DNA from: Haloarcula rubra | GTDB lineage: Archaea > Halobacteriota > Halobacteria > Halobacteriales > Haloarculaceae | Direction of reading: 5' to 3' | Length of the DNA stretch: 64,000 nucleotides | Assembly: GCF_019599465.1 (NCBI RefSeq) | Contig: NZ_RKLR01000003.1 | Coordinates: 558,001-622,000, forward strand | In this document: positions 45,721 through 54,268 of the stretch, in pieces | Layout: each line of letters begins with the position of its first letter | Numbering within the stretch: position 1 is the first letter of the stretch | Position numbers and translations under genes: made by a program | Notes under the pieces: model-generated | Databases searched by the model: none | What the model was told of the DNA's origin: nothing | The model's input: the letters and a program-made list of their open reading frames with translations, nothing else

Positions 45721-45729
45721 CGTGTTTAA
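45721..45729 (+). promoter_or_regulatory. Putative TATA element of the Lhr helicase gene
   Basis: GTTTAACC lies about 30 bases before the ATG at 45756 in the short divergent gap with the creatininase gene, fitting a leaderless transcript. No operator is evident. Confidence 0.4.
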
Positions 45730-45755
45730 CCCGATGTAGTCGCTAGACGGCCTCG

Positions 45756-48590
45756 ATGACCGACGGGGTGACACAGGGTCAGGACGCGTTCACTGCGCTG
45801 GGCGACGACGTGCGGGCCGCCCTCTCTGACCGCGGGTTCACGACGCCGACGGAGCCACAGCGGAAGGCCATCCCGACGCTCGCCCGCGGCGACGACGCCC
45901 TCGTGGTCGCCCCCACAGGGACCGGGAAGACGGAGACGGCGATGCTCCCGGTGCTGGACGCACTCGTGCAGGCCGACGACCGGTTCGGCATCGGCGCGCT
46001 GTACATCACGCCGCTCCGGGCGCTCAACCGGGACATGCGCGAACGGTTGGAGTGGTGGGGCGAGACGCTCGGCCTCGACGTCGACGTGCGCCACGGCGAC
46101 ACCACCGACTACCAGCGACAGAAACAGGCGAACGACCCGCCGGATGTGCTGGTGACGACGCCGGAGACGTTGCAGGCGATGCTGACCGGGTCGAAACTCC
46201 GCGTAGCGCTGGAGGACGTCGACCACGTCGTCGTCGACGAGGTGCACGAACTCGCTGCCGCCAAACGTGGCGCGCAGTTGACGGTGGGGATGGAGCGCTT
46301 GCGAGAGGTCGCGGGACGGTTCCAGCGCATCGGCCTCTCGGCGACGGTCGGTGACCCCGACGAGGTGGGCCGGTTCCTCACCGGTGGCGGCCCCTGTTCT
46401 GTCGTCGAGGTGGACATCGGCAGTCGCCTCGAAGTGGAGGTGGTCCGTCCGCAGGTGACCGACCGGGACGAGCGCCTCTCCAGCGAACTCGTCACCGACG
46501 CCGAGACGGCCAGCCACGTCCGCTACATCGACGACCTGATAGCCGAGAAGGAGTCGGTGCTGGTGTTCGTCAATACCCGACAGACAGCGGAGGCGCTGGG
46601 GTCGCGGTTCAAGGAACTCGGGACGAACCTCGGCGTCCACCACGGGTCCCTCTCGAAGGAGGCCCGCATCGACGTCGAGGACCGGTTCAAGGCCGGCGAA
46701 CTCGACGCCCTGCTGTGTACCTCCTCGATGGAACTGGGCATCGACGTGGGCCACGTCGACCACGTCGTCCAGTACGGGAGTCCGCGGCAGGTGTCCCGAC
46801 TGGTCCAACGGGTCGGCCGCGCCGGCCACCGCCGCGACGAGGTGTCCTCGGGCACCGTCGTCACGACCCACGCCGACGACACGCTGGAGGCGCTGGCTAT
46901 CGCCCGGCAGGCCCAGGACGGCGACGTCGAACCCGCGCAGATTCACGACGGGAGCCTCGACACCGTCGCCAACCAGATAGCCGGCCTCGTGATGGACACC
47001 GGCGAGGTCCGCGCGATGGAGGCCTACCACGTCCTCACCCGCGCACACCCGTTCCGTGACCTCGGGGAGGCCGAGTTCAAAGAGGTCGTGCGGGAACTGG
47101 CCGCGAACAACGTCGTCTGGTTGGACGAGGAGCGAGATACGCTGGAGAAACGCCGCGGCACGTGGCAGTACTTCTACCAGAACCTCTCGATGATTCCCGA
47201 CGAAGCCACCTACGAAGTGGAAGACGTGGCGTCGGGCCAGCAGGTCGGGACTCTAGACGAGCGCTTCGTCGTCAACTTCGCCACGCCCGGGGAGGTGTTC
47301 GTCCAGCGCGGCGAGATGTGGCGTATCACCAACATCGACGAGGAGGAGGAAGTGGTGACCGTCTCGCCTATCGAGGACCCGGCCGGCGAGGTGCCGTCGT
47401 GGACCGGGTCCGAGATTCCGGTGCCGCAGGCCGTCGCACAGGAAGTGGGCGAGTTGCGCCGCGTGGCCGGGCGTCAGTTGAAGGACGGTGCACCGGTCGA
47501 CTCGGTCGCCTCGCACGTCGCCGCCCGGTACGACGGCGACCACGAGACGGTCGCCGACGGCCTCTCGCAACTGGAGACCCACGAAGGACCGATTCCCGAC
47601 GACGGGACCGTCCTCGTGGAGTTCCACGGCCGCGAAGTCGTCGTCAACTCGTGTTACGGCCACACGGTCAACGAGACGCTGGGTCGCATCCTCTCTGCAC
47701 TGCTCGGCCAGCGGGCCGGGTCCTCCGTCGCGATGGAGGTGGACCCCTACCGCATCGAACTGGAGGTCCCCCGGCGAATCACCGCCGGCGACGTCGTCGA
47801 AGTGCTGGAGGAGACAGACCCCGACCACATCCCCGCTCTGGTGGAGTTGAGCCTGAAGAACGCCGACGCGCTGAAGTTCAAACTCGCACAGGTCGCCACC
47901 AAGTTCGGGTCGCTCAAGCGCTGGCGCGGCCGCGGGTCGACGGACTTCGGTCGGGACCGACTGCTGGCGGCACTGGAGGACACCCCGATGTACGAGGAGG
48001 CACTGCGAGAGGTTCGACACGAGGACCTCGCTATCGAGGCGACGGCCACGCTACTGGAACGCCTCCAGTCCGGCGAGGTGGCGCTGGAGACGGTGGCCGA
48101 GCGAACGCCCGTCGGCCTCGGCGGTCGCTCGTCGGGCCGGGAACTCCTCTCGCCGGAGAACGCCGACGCCAGCGTCATCCAGACGGTCAAGGAGCGCATC
48201 CAGAGCGACCGGGTCCTCCTCGTCTGTCTGCACTGCAAGGACTGGGACCGAAAGCAGCAGGTCGGCCGGGTTCGCGACCAACCGGAGTGCCCGAAGTGTG
48301 GGTCGACCCGCGTCGCCGCGCTGAACCCGTGGGCCGACGAGGTGGTCTCGGCGGTGCGGGCCGACGAGAAGGACGCGGAACAGGAGAAGATGACCGAACG
48401 CGCCTACCGCGCCGGGTCCCTCGTCCAGACCCACGGCAAGCAGGCCGTCGTCGCCCTCGCCGCGCGCGGCGTCGGGCCGCACAACGCCGCTCGCATCATC
48501 AACCGCCTGCGGGAGGACGAAGACGAGTTCTACCGGGACATCCTCCGACAGGAACGGGAGTACGCCAGAACCCAGTCGTTCTGGGGCTAG
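45756..48590 (+). CDS. lhr: Lhr-type DEAD/DEAH helicase with C-terminal zinc ribbon
   Basis: A 944-residue superfamily 2 helicase. Walker A APTGTGKTE is at 52-60, DEVHEL (DExH) near 162 and the last helicase motif QRVGRAGHRR near 351. After the two RecA domains come the winged-helix and the Lhr-core beta-barrel (FHGREVVVNSCYGHTVNETL). The C-terminal region adds a zinc ribbon with Cys824, Cys827, Cys845 and Cys848 (LVCLHC ... CPKCG) and a helical end. Lhr proteins unwind 3'-tailed duplexes during repair. The zinc ribbon and long C-terminus may be typical of the archaeal branch. Confidence 0.92.
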   Translation: MTDGVTQGQDAFTALGDDVRAALSDRGFTTPTEPQRKAIPTLARGDDALVVAPTGTGKTETAMLPVLDALVQADDRFGIGALYITPLRALNRDMRERLEWWGETLGLDVDVRHGDTTDYQRQKQANDPPDVLVTTPETLQAMLTGSKLRVALEDVDHVVVDEVHELAAAKRGAQLTVGMERLREVAGRFQRIGLSATVGDPDEVGRFLTGGGPCSVVEVDIGSRLEVEVVRPQVTDRDERLSSELVTDAETASHVRYIDDLIAEKESVLVFVNTRQTAEALGSRFKELGTNLGVHHGSLSKEARIDVEDRFKAGELDALLCTSSMELGIDVGHVDHVVQYGSPRQVSRLVQRVGRAGHRRDEVSSGTVVTTHADDTLEALAIARQAQDGDVEPAQIHDGSLDTVANQIAGLVMDTGEVRAMEAYHVLTRAHPFRDLGEAEFKEVVRELAANNVVWLDEERDTLEKRRGTWQYFYQNLSMIPDEATYEVEDVASGQQVGTLDERFVVNFATPGEVFVQRGEMWRITNIDEEEEVVTVSPIEDPAGEVPSWTGSEIPVPQAVAQEVGELRRVAGRQLKDGAPVDSVASHVAARYDGDHETVADGLSQLETHEGPIPDDGTVLVEFHGREVVVNSCYGHTVNETLGRILSALLGQRAGSSVAMEVDPYRIELEVPRRITAGDVVEVLEETDPDHIPALVELSLKNADALKFKLAQVATKFGSLKRWRGRGSTDFGRDRLLAALEDTPMYEEALREVRHEDLAIEATATLLERLQSGEVALETVAERTPVGLGGRSSGRELLSPENADASVIQTVKERIQSDRVLLVCLHCKDWDRKQQVGRVRDQPECPKCGSTRVAALNPWADEVVSAVRADEKDAEQEKMTERAYRAGSLVQTHGKQAVVALAARGVGPHNAARIINRLREDEDEFYRDILRQEREYARTQSFWG

Positions 48591-48594
48591 GCAG

Positions 48595-49332
48595 TTAGCT
48601 CAGGTCGCGTATCGCCTGCGTCAGCGACGGTTCGATAGCCGACGGGTCGGCGTTCTGGACGGTGAAGGAGGTGTGGCGTTCGTCCATGTCCATGGCTTCC
48701 GAGAGCAGACCACCGCGCCGGTCCACTTCCATGTGCACGGTCAGACCGCCCTCGTCGTACACCGGGATTAGCTCGACTTCGTCCACCTCGCCGGCGAACT
48801 CGCCGCGCTGTGGGCGGAACTCGAACTCCTGAACGAAACTCGCCGAGGTGGCGAAGACGCCACCGGGACGAGCCTCACAGGACGAGGACCGAAGCGAGAA
48901 CCCGAGGTTCTTCAGCGCGTCGAAGACGGCCTGCAGGCGCTCGGTCGGCCGGACCTCGATTCGGTCCTCGTCGTCGGGGTCGACGGCCATCGAGATGTCC
49001 AGCCCCGTCTCTATCTCGACGGCGACGGACCCGACGGTCACGGGCGTCCGCCGCGGGACGTCGATGGTCGTCTCGAAGCGCCGTTCCTCGCTAGACTCGA
49101 TAGTGAACGGCTCGGTGAGTTGCCACTTGTCCACGATGGCGTCGGCGTACCCCTCCTCGGTGCGGTACGCCGTCTCCAGCGCGAAGTAGATGGCGTCGAC
49201 GTCCTGATCGGTCGACCCACCCTCGACGTGGACTTCGGCGTCGACTGAGTCGCCGGCGCGGACCGTACTGGAAGGGAGGACTGTATCGACGCGAGCGGAA
49301 CCAATTCCGATGCGGGAGAGCACGTCTTTCAT
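48595..49332 (-). CDS. Spo0M-like sporulation-control-family protein
   Basis: A 245-residue arrestin-like beta-sandwich protein of the Spo0M family. Evidence: MKDVLSRIGIGSARVDTVLP, the block AGDSVDAEVHVEGGSTDQDV, and FTIESSEERRFETTIDVPRR. The family is widespread in non-sporulating bacteria and archaea, so the name says nothing about function. The C-terminal half has VQEFEFRPQRGEFAGEVDEV. It is probably cytosolic. The stop is 4 bases from the Lhr stop on the other strand. Confidence 0.88.
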   Translation of the reverse strand: MKDVLSRIGIGSARVDTVLPSSTVRAGDSVDAEVHVEGGSTDQDVDAIYFALETAYRTEEGYADAIVDKWQLTEPFTIESSEERRFETTIDVPRRTPVTVGSVAVEIETGLDISMAVDPDDEDRIEVRPTERLQAVFDALKNLGFSLRSSSCEARPGGVFATSASFVQEFEFRPQRGEFAGEVDEVELIPVYDEGGLTVHMEVDRRGGLLSEAMDMDERHTSFTVQNADPSAIEPSLTQAIRDLS

Positions 49333-49377
49333 GCCAAGCGAGTGTGGTATCGCCTTCGGGTATAAACTTCGTGGGAG

Positions 49378-50001
49378 TCAGGGGGCGTCGTCGGACTCGT
49401 CGCCGTCGTCCGCTGGTTCGATACCGGCGCGCTCGTGGAACGGTCCGGGTTCGCCGCGGGCCTGTCTCGCGGCCCGGGCCGCGACGCGACGGGCCAGTAG
49501 CACGGCGACGATGGCGGGGATAGCGAGCAGCGTCGCGACCAGCCCGGTTCGCTGGGTGACGAGCGAGGTCCCACCGGTGGACGCGTCGTAGGCGAGGGCG
49601 ACGAGGACGGCCCCGACGCCGGCGACGACGAGGTAGAGGCCGCGGGCGAGCGCCGCGCTGGGCGTGGGGAACCGTCCGAGGTAGGCGGCGGGGAGCAACC
49701 AGCCCGCGAGCGCGAGGCCGACGAGCACGGCGAGCGACAGGCCGCCGACGGCGATGACGGCCGTGTACACCACCAGCGGCGCGATGGCGACGCCGAGTGC
49801 CAGTCCCGTCAGGGCGACCGCCCAGCCCGGTGCGCCGTCCCGTTCGTGTGCGAACGCGGCCGCCATCTGCTCGTCCAGTCGCGTCAGTTGCTCGTCGGTG
49901 AACAGCCGCTCTCCGCAGGACGAACACTCGTCAGTGAGCGTCTCGAGCGGCGCCCCACACGCCGGACATGTCGGTTCGCCGGCCTCGGACCGGTCGGCCA
50001 T
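49378..50001 (-). CDS. Zinc-ribbon membrane protein
   Basis: A 207-residue protein. An N-terminal zinc ribbon (CPACGAPLETLTDECSSCGE, four Cys) is followed by a short soluble helix and then about five hydrophobic helices between residues 60 and 165, and an acidic tail. This is a frequent haloarchaeal type of unknown function. The ATG at 50001 (MADRSEAGEPTC) is clean. It lies downstream of the Spo0M gene on the same strand, 45 bases from its start. Confidence 0.78.
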   Translation of the reverse strand: MADRSEAGEPTCPACGAPLETLTDECSSCGERLFTDEQLTRLDEQMAAAFAHERDGAPGWAVALTGLALGVAIAPLVVYTAVIAVGGLSLAVLVGLALAGWLLPAAYLGRFPTPSAALARGLYLVVAGVGAVLVALAYDASTGGTSLVTQRTGLVATLLAIPAIVAVLLARRVAARAARQARGEPGPFHERAGIEPADDGDESDDAP

Positions 50002-50235
50002 ACGGGTCGCTTACCCCGCGAGGTGCTTGAGTGGTCCGGAGCGGACACCGACCCTCGGCGCTCGTGTGAGTCCGATGACGGACGTGACGGGGCCCGGCTA
50101 TGACGACCCTATCAGGCCAAAGATTGGCTTTCGAGTCGGGCGGTGAACCGAGAGGACTGGGTAACGCGACCTTGTTCTCTGGCTCCTGTCACGGTAGACT
50201 TGGTAACAAAGTACAACGAGTGTGGACGACCGACT

Positions 50236-51060
50236 ATGAGACAGTATCCGACCGACTCCTCGCGGCGAGACGTGATGAAGGCACTCGGTGGCGGTGCGCT
50301 GCTGTCCGGCATCGGTGGGACGGCGACGGCACAGGCCGACGACGGTCAACAGGACGGCGACGGTTCACAGACGGCCGACGGACAGAACAGCGTGCACGAA
50401 GTCCAGACCCGTATCCAGGTACCGGCCACGAACCCGAACCGTCCGCTGGACTTCTTCTATCAGCCGACTGGCCTGCACGTTCAGCCCGGCGACGTGGTGA
50501 AGTTCGTGTTCACGACCCCCGACCACAACGTCGTCGCCTATCACCCTCGCTTCGGGATGCGACGACGAGTGCCGACCGGCGTGGAGGGGTACTCCTCGCC
50601 AGTGCTCGGGTGGCGCCCCGGGTCGATAGCCGACGACCAGATAGCGCCGCCGTCGGAGATGGGTGGCGGCGAGGGTGAGGGTGACGGCGGTGACGATGGT
50701 GAAGGCGGTGGACAGACCGAGACCGGCGGGCAGGGCGACGACCAGCAGGCCGGCCCCCCGGAGCCTGTCTCGGACACGTGGCTACTGGCCTTCGAGACGC
50801 CGGGCGTGTACGACATGCTCTGTTCCCCCCACGAAGGGTTCGGGATGGCGATGCGCGTCGTCGTCGGCGACGTGACCGAAGCGCCCTTCGAGACGTCGAC
50901 CCCGGAGAATCTGGCCGAGCCGCGGGCCGGACCGGTCGGCCTCGCCCGCGTGACGTTGACCGACCCGTCGCTCCGGCCGTCGGACATCGTCGAGGAGGGC
51001 ACCGTCGACTGGCAATCACTCGAAGCCAACCAGACGCAGTCCGGGGAGTCCGAAGGGTGA
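50236..51060 (+). CDS. Cupredoxin-domain (halocyanin-like) protein with internal linker
   Basis: A 274-residue exported blue-copper-like protein. I start at MRQYPTDSSRRDVMKALGG, a Tat signal (SRRDVMK), ignoring an upstream start at 50143. Copper-ligand candidates are His97 (PDHNVVAYH), Cys196, His199 and Met204 (MLCSPHEGFGM). Between the first ligand and the CxxHxxxxM loop lies a Gly/Glu/Asp-rich linker (about 141-176), so the domain is split by an insertion. An extra C-terminal part follows (210-274). It could pass electrons outside the membrane. The gap upstream (50002-50235) has no clear promoter. Confidence 0.82.
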   Translation: MRQYPTDSSRRDVMKALGGGALLSGIGGTATAQADDGQQDGDGSQTADGQNSVHEVQTRIQVPATNPNRPLDFFYQPTGLHVQPGDVVKFVFTTPDHNVVAYHPRFGMRRRVPTGVEGYSSPVLGWRPGSIADDQIAPPSEMGGGEGEGDGGDDGEGGGQTETGGQGDDQQAGPPEPVSDTWLLAFETPGVYDMLCSPHEGFGMAMRVVVGDVTEAPFETSTPENLAEPRAGPVGLARVTLTDPSLRPSDIVEEGTVDWQSLEANQTQSGESEG

Positions 51061-51116
51061 GACGGCCCGGAGAGCCATGATAAACGACTAAATCCGGGCC
51101 GTCCGTCGGCCCGCCT

Positions 51117-52871
51117 ATGCGACTGGAGGAGTACTGGGGCATCGGCCCGAAGACGTCCGACCTGTTGAGCGAGGAACTGGGCGTCGAACGGGCCGTCGAA
51201 GCCATCGAGTCGGCGGACACGCGTACACTCACGGCGGCCGGCCTCTCCAGAGGGCGGGCGACACGCATCCTCCGGCGGGCCACGGGAGCCGAGTCGATGG
51301 ACCTGCTGGCCACCCGGGACACGCGCGACGTGTACAAGGAACTGCTGGACCTCGCCGAGGAGTACGCCGTCACGGCCGACGCGGCCGACAGGATTCGCGT
51401 CCTGACGCCGCTGCCGACCCGGGAAGCGATGACGGACCGCCTCGACGACGTACTGGCGGCCCGCGACACGTGGGCTGACCTCTCGGAGAGCGACCAGCAG
51501 GCCGTCCTCGACGCGTTCGAACGCTACGAGACCGGTGGCGAACGGGCGGCCGTCGAGACGGCGCTCGCACTGAAAGAGACGGGCGTCTCCGAGGGGGTGT
51601 TCGAGGCGGTCGCGAGTCTCGACGGCGACGCGCTCTCTGACGCTCGGGCCGCCCTCGCAGGTCTCGCTGGCGAGGGCGACCGCGTGGGCGAGGGCGCGGA
51701 CGAACAACTCGACCGCCTGCGGACCCAACTCGGCCAGATAGAGGACCTCGCCGCGGCGACGCCCGACGTGGTCGAAGCGGTACAGGAGGGCGCGCGCCGC
51801 CCCGACGAGTTTCAGGACGCGCTGGTCCGGCACGTCACTGACGAGACGGGCGTCGACGGCACGCGGGTCAGGGACGCGATGCCCGGCGGAGCGACCGACG
51901 CACGGGACTTCGTGGACGCCGCCCTCCGGGAACTGCGCGCCTCGCTCCGGACCGCCGTCGAGGAACGGGAGCAGGCGGTCGCCGACAGCCTCGAAGACGA
52001 CCTCGAAGCGGCGCGTGCGGACGTCGACGCCGCCGTCACCGCCGTCGGCGACATCGCACTGTGGGTGTCGCTGGCCCGGTTCGCCATCGCCTACGAACTG
52101 ACCCGGCCGACCTTCGTCGACCGCGAGACCATCGCCGTCCGCAACGCCCGAAACCTCGCGCTCGCCGACACGGACGACGTCCAGCCGGTCACCTACGCGA
52201 TCGGCGACCACACGCTGGAGGTCCACTCGGCGAACGACCCGCCCAGCGGCGACCGGGTGGCCGTCCTCACGGGGGCGAACTCCGGTGGGAAGACCACCCT
52301 GCTGGAGACGCTGTGTCAGGTCCAACTGCTCGCGCAGATGGGGCTCCCCGTCCCGGCCGAGGCCGCCGAGGTCGGACTGGTCGACACCGTCGTCTTCCAC
52401 CGCCGGCACGCGTCGTTCAACGCGGGCGTCCTCGAGTCGACGCTCCGGTCGGTCGTCCCGCCGTTGACCGGCGGCGACCGGGCGCTGATGCTCGTCGACG
52501 AGTTCGAGGCCATCACGGAACCGGGCTCGGCGGCGAACCTGTTGCACGGCCTCGTCACGCTGACGGTCGACCGGGACGCGCTCGGCGTGTTCGTCACCCA
52601 CCTCGCGGCGGACCTCGAGCCACTGCCCGACGAGGCCCGCACCGACGGCATCTTCGCCGAGGGGTTGAGTCAGGACCTCGACCTGCTGGTGGACTACCAA
52701 CCGCGTTTCGGCACCGTCGGGAAGTCCACGCCGGAGTTCATCGTCTCCAGACTCGTCGCGAACGCGAACGACCCCGTCGAGCGGAGCGGGTTCGAGACGC
52801 TGGCCCGTGCCGTCGGCGAGGAGGCCGTCCAGCGGACCCTCTCGGACGCGCTCTGGACCGAGGGTGAGTAG
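51117..52871 (+). CDS. MutS-like ATPase with N-terminal helix-hairpin-helix
   Basis: A 584-residue protein of the MutS superfamily. The first 55 residues contain an HhH-like segment (YWGIGPKTSDLLSEELGVER and AAGLSRGRATRILR). The middle (75-315) is mostly helical and holds the clamp/lever. The ATPase core has Walker A GANSGGKTT at 386-394 and Walker B ALMLVDEFEAI near 455-465. Canonical MutS1 mismatch-recognition domain is absent, so it is closer to the MutS2/MutS5-like branch and may act in recombination or translation quality control. It follows the cupredoxin gene by 56 bases. Confidence 0.85.
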   Translation: MRLEEYWGIGPKTSDLLSEELGVERAVEAIESADTRTLTAAGLSRGRATRILRRATGAESMDLLATRDTRDVYKELLDLAEEYAVTADAADRIRVLTPLPTREAMTDRLDDVLAARDTWADLSESDQQAVLDAFERYETGGERAAVETALALKETGVSEGVFEAVASLDGDALSDARAALAGLAGEGDRVGEGADEQLDRLRTQLGQIEDLAAATPDVVEAVQEGARRPDEFQDALVRHVTDETGVDGTRVRDAMPGGATDARDFVDAALRELRASLRTAVEEREQAVADSLEDDLEAARADVDAAVTAVGDIALWVSLARFAIAYELTRPTFVDRETIAVRNARNLALADTDDVQPVTYAIGDHTLEVHSANDPPSGDRVAVLTGANSGGKTTLLETLCQVQLLAQMGLPVPAEAAEVGLVDTVVFHRRHASFNAGVLESTLRSVVPPLTGGDRALMLVDEFEAITEPGSAANLLHGLVTLTVDRDALGVFVTHLAADLEPLPDEARTDGIFAEGLSQDLDLLVDYQPRFGTVGKSTPEFIVSRLVANANDPVERSGFETLARAVGEEAVQRTLSDALWTEGE

Positions 52872-53345
52872 TCAGGGCGACGCCCGCTCCGCCCGCCGGT
52901 CGACGCTCTCGTCGTCCTCCAGTCGACGCCGGACGTCGGCCAGCAACTGCGCGACCTCTCGCCGGTTGTACCACCTGACGAGGGGCGCGACGACGAACTC
53001 GGGCACCGGCCCCGGCACGTCGTACTCGGCGGCGTAGGTCAGTCTGGTGCCCCCGTCCTCGGGCGTGAAGGTCCACGATATCGTCCCCGTGAGGTCGCCG
53101 CGCATCTCGTAGACGATGCGGTCGTCCGGGTCGTACGTCGTCGCCACCACCTCGCCCTCGAACGAGAGCCCGAACATCCGGTAGACGTAGCGGGCACGGT
53201 TACCGCCGTTGGGACGCCGTTCGATACGTTCGGCCGTCCGGAGACTCGGCGTCACGGCGGCCTGATTGGTCGGTTCGTCCATGAACGCGAACACCTCCGA
53301 CACCGGTGCGGCTATCCAGACGTCGTCGACGGTGCTGACGGCCAT
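52872..53345 (-). CDS. SRPBCC-family protein (polyketide cyclase/dehydrase type)
   Basis: A 157-residue START-fold protein. Evidence is MAVSTVDDVWIAAPVSEVFA, FMDEPTNQAAVTPSLRTAER and DLTGTISWTFTPEDGGTRLT. It is convergent with the MutS-like gene (stops 0 bases apart). It carries the cavity fold; ligand unknown. The C-terminal 20 residues are charged (EDDESVDRRAERASP). Confidence 0.85.
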   Translation of the reverse strand: MAVSTVDDVWIAAPVSEVFAFMDEPTNQAAVTPSLRTAERIERRPNGGNRARYVYRMFGLSFEGEVVATTYDPDDRIVYEMRGDLTGTISWTFTPEDGGTRLTYAAEYDVPGPVPEFVVAPLVRWYNRREVAQLLADVRRRLEDDESVDRRAERASP

Positions 53346-53420
53346 GGGCCAGATACGGTTCCGACGGACAAAACGGCCCCTGCTCGTAGGGGCGGGGGTT
53401 GACGTGGGTGTGGGTCCAAC

Positions 53421-53747
53421 GTGGACCCGATGATACGACGACTCCTCCCACTCAGTTACGCGTGGATGGTCGGCCAGGGACTGCTCGCCGTGTTTCTCCC
53501 GCGGCAGGCCATCAAACTGAACGCGAAGTTCCTCCTCGCAGGCTACGAGAACCCCGGTGACCTCGAACCCAAAGACTGGTACGTCCGAGCGACGCGGATC
53601 GCCGGCGTCGGGATGCTAGTCACCGGCCTCACGGGTCTGCTCGCGGGGGACCTCGACACCGACGAGGATGTCGAGACGGTGGAAATCGAGAGCGAGGACG
53701 AGCGCGGCGACGGTCACCAGGTCGCCGAGTCGGACGAGTCGGTCTGA
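53421..53747 (+). CDS. Small membrane-associated haloarchaeal protein
   Basis: A 108-residue protein with a GTG start at 53421 (an ATG at 53430 is the alternative: MIRRLLPLSYAWM). It has a hydrophobic segment at about residues 10-26, a second at about 62-78 (IAGVGMLVTGLTGLLAG), and a charged Asp/Glu tail. The family is unknown to me. Its last 34 bases overlap the end of the minus-strand gene at 53714-54268, a convergent overlap that would produce antisense RNA if both are read through. Confidence 0.72.
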   Translation: MDPMIRRLLPLSYAWMVGQGLLAVFLPRQAIKLNAKFLLAGYENPGDLEPKDWYVRATRIAGVGMLVTGLTGLLAGDLDTDEDVETVEIESEDERGDGHQVAESDESV

Positions 53748-54268
53748 TACCGGTCCTCGTCCAGTAGCGTCCCGCCGTAGGGTCTGAACTCGAAGCCGTG
53801 CTTCTCGGCGACGAGTTCCAGTTTCTCCTCCCGTTCGGCTATCGTGTCCGTCTCGAACCCCGCGTCCTCGACGGCCCCGACGAGTGCGTCGTCGCCGACG
53901 TGGCCCGACGCGTAGGCGTCGGCGACGGCGTTCCGGAACCCGTCGGCGTTGCGCCGCCGTCGGAGCGCCTCGTCGAATCGCGACTCGGCGTGCGAGCGGT
54001 CCGCGTCGGACGGGATGGACGCCAGAACCTCGACGGTCTCCTCGTCGTAGGCGGCCGCGCGGTCGAGAATCTGCGTGACCTGTGCTCTCGCCGTGAGTTC
54101 GGCCCACGCCTCGCGGTGAGCCGACGGCACGTACGCGTCGACGACGGTCGGCCAGTCGGTCGACCGCTCGGCGTCCTCGAACACCTCGGCGACGAACTCC
54201 GCGGCGTACTCGGGCGGAATCGACAGCGCCACGGACTGCTGTGGCTCCGCCTCGTCGGCCTCGCTCAT
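53714..54268 (-). CDS. Unknown protein ending the molybdoenzyme operon
   Basis: A 184-residue acidic protein starting MSEADEAEPQQSVALSIPPE. Mostly helical: FVAEVFEDAERSTDWPTVVD, then AHREAWAELTARAQVTQILD. The C-terminal motif EKHGFEFRPYGGTLLDEDRY is distinctive. I know of no family. Its ATG overlaps the HEAT-repeat gene by 4 bases (ATGA), so it is the sixth and last gene of the operon and is probably translated with it. No signal peptide, so it is cytosolic and could help maturation of the enzyme. Confidence 0.72.
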   Translation of the reverse strand: MSEADEAEPQQSVALSIPPEYAAEFVAEVFEDAERSTDWPTVVDAYVPSAHREAWAELTARAQVTQILDRAAAYDEETVEVLASIPSDADRSHAESRFDEALRRRRNADGFRNAVADAYASGHVGDDALVGAVEDAGFETDTIAEREEKLELVAEKHGFEFRPYGGTLLDEDRYQTDSSDSATW

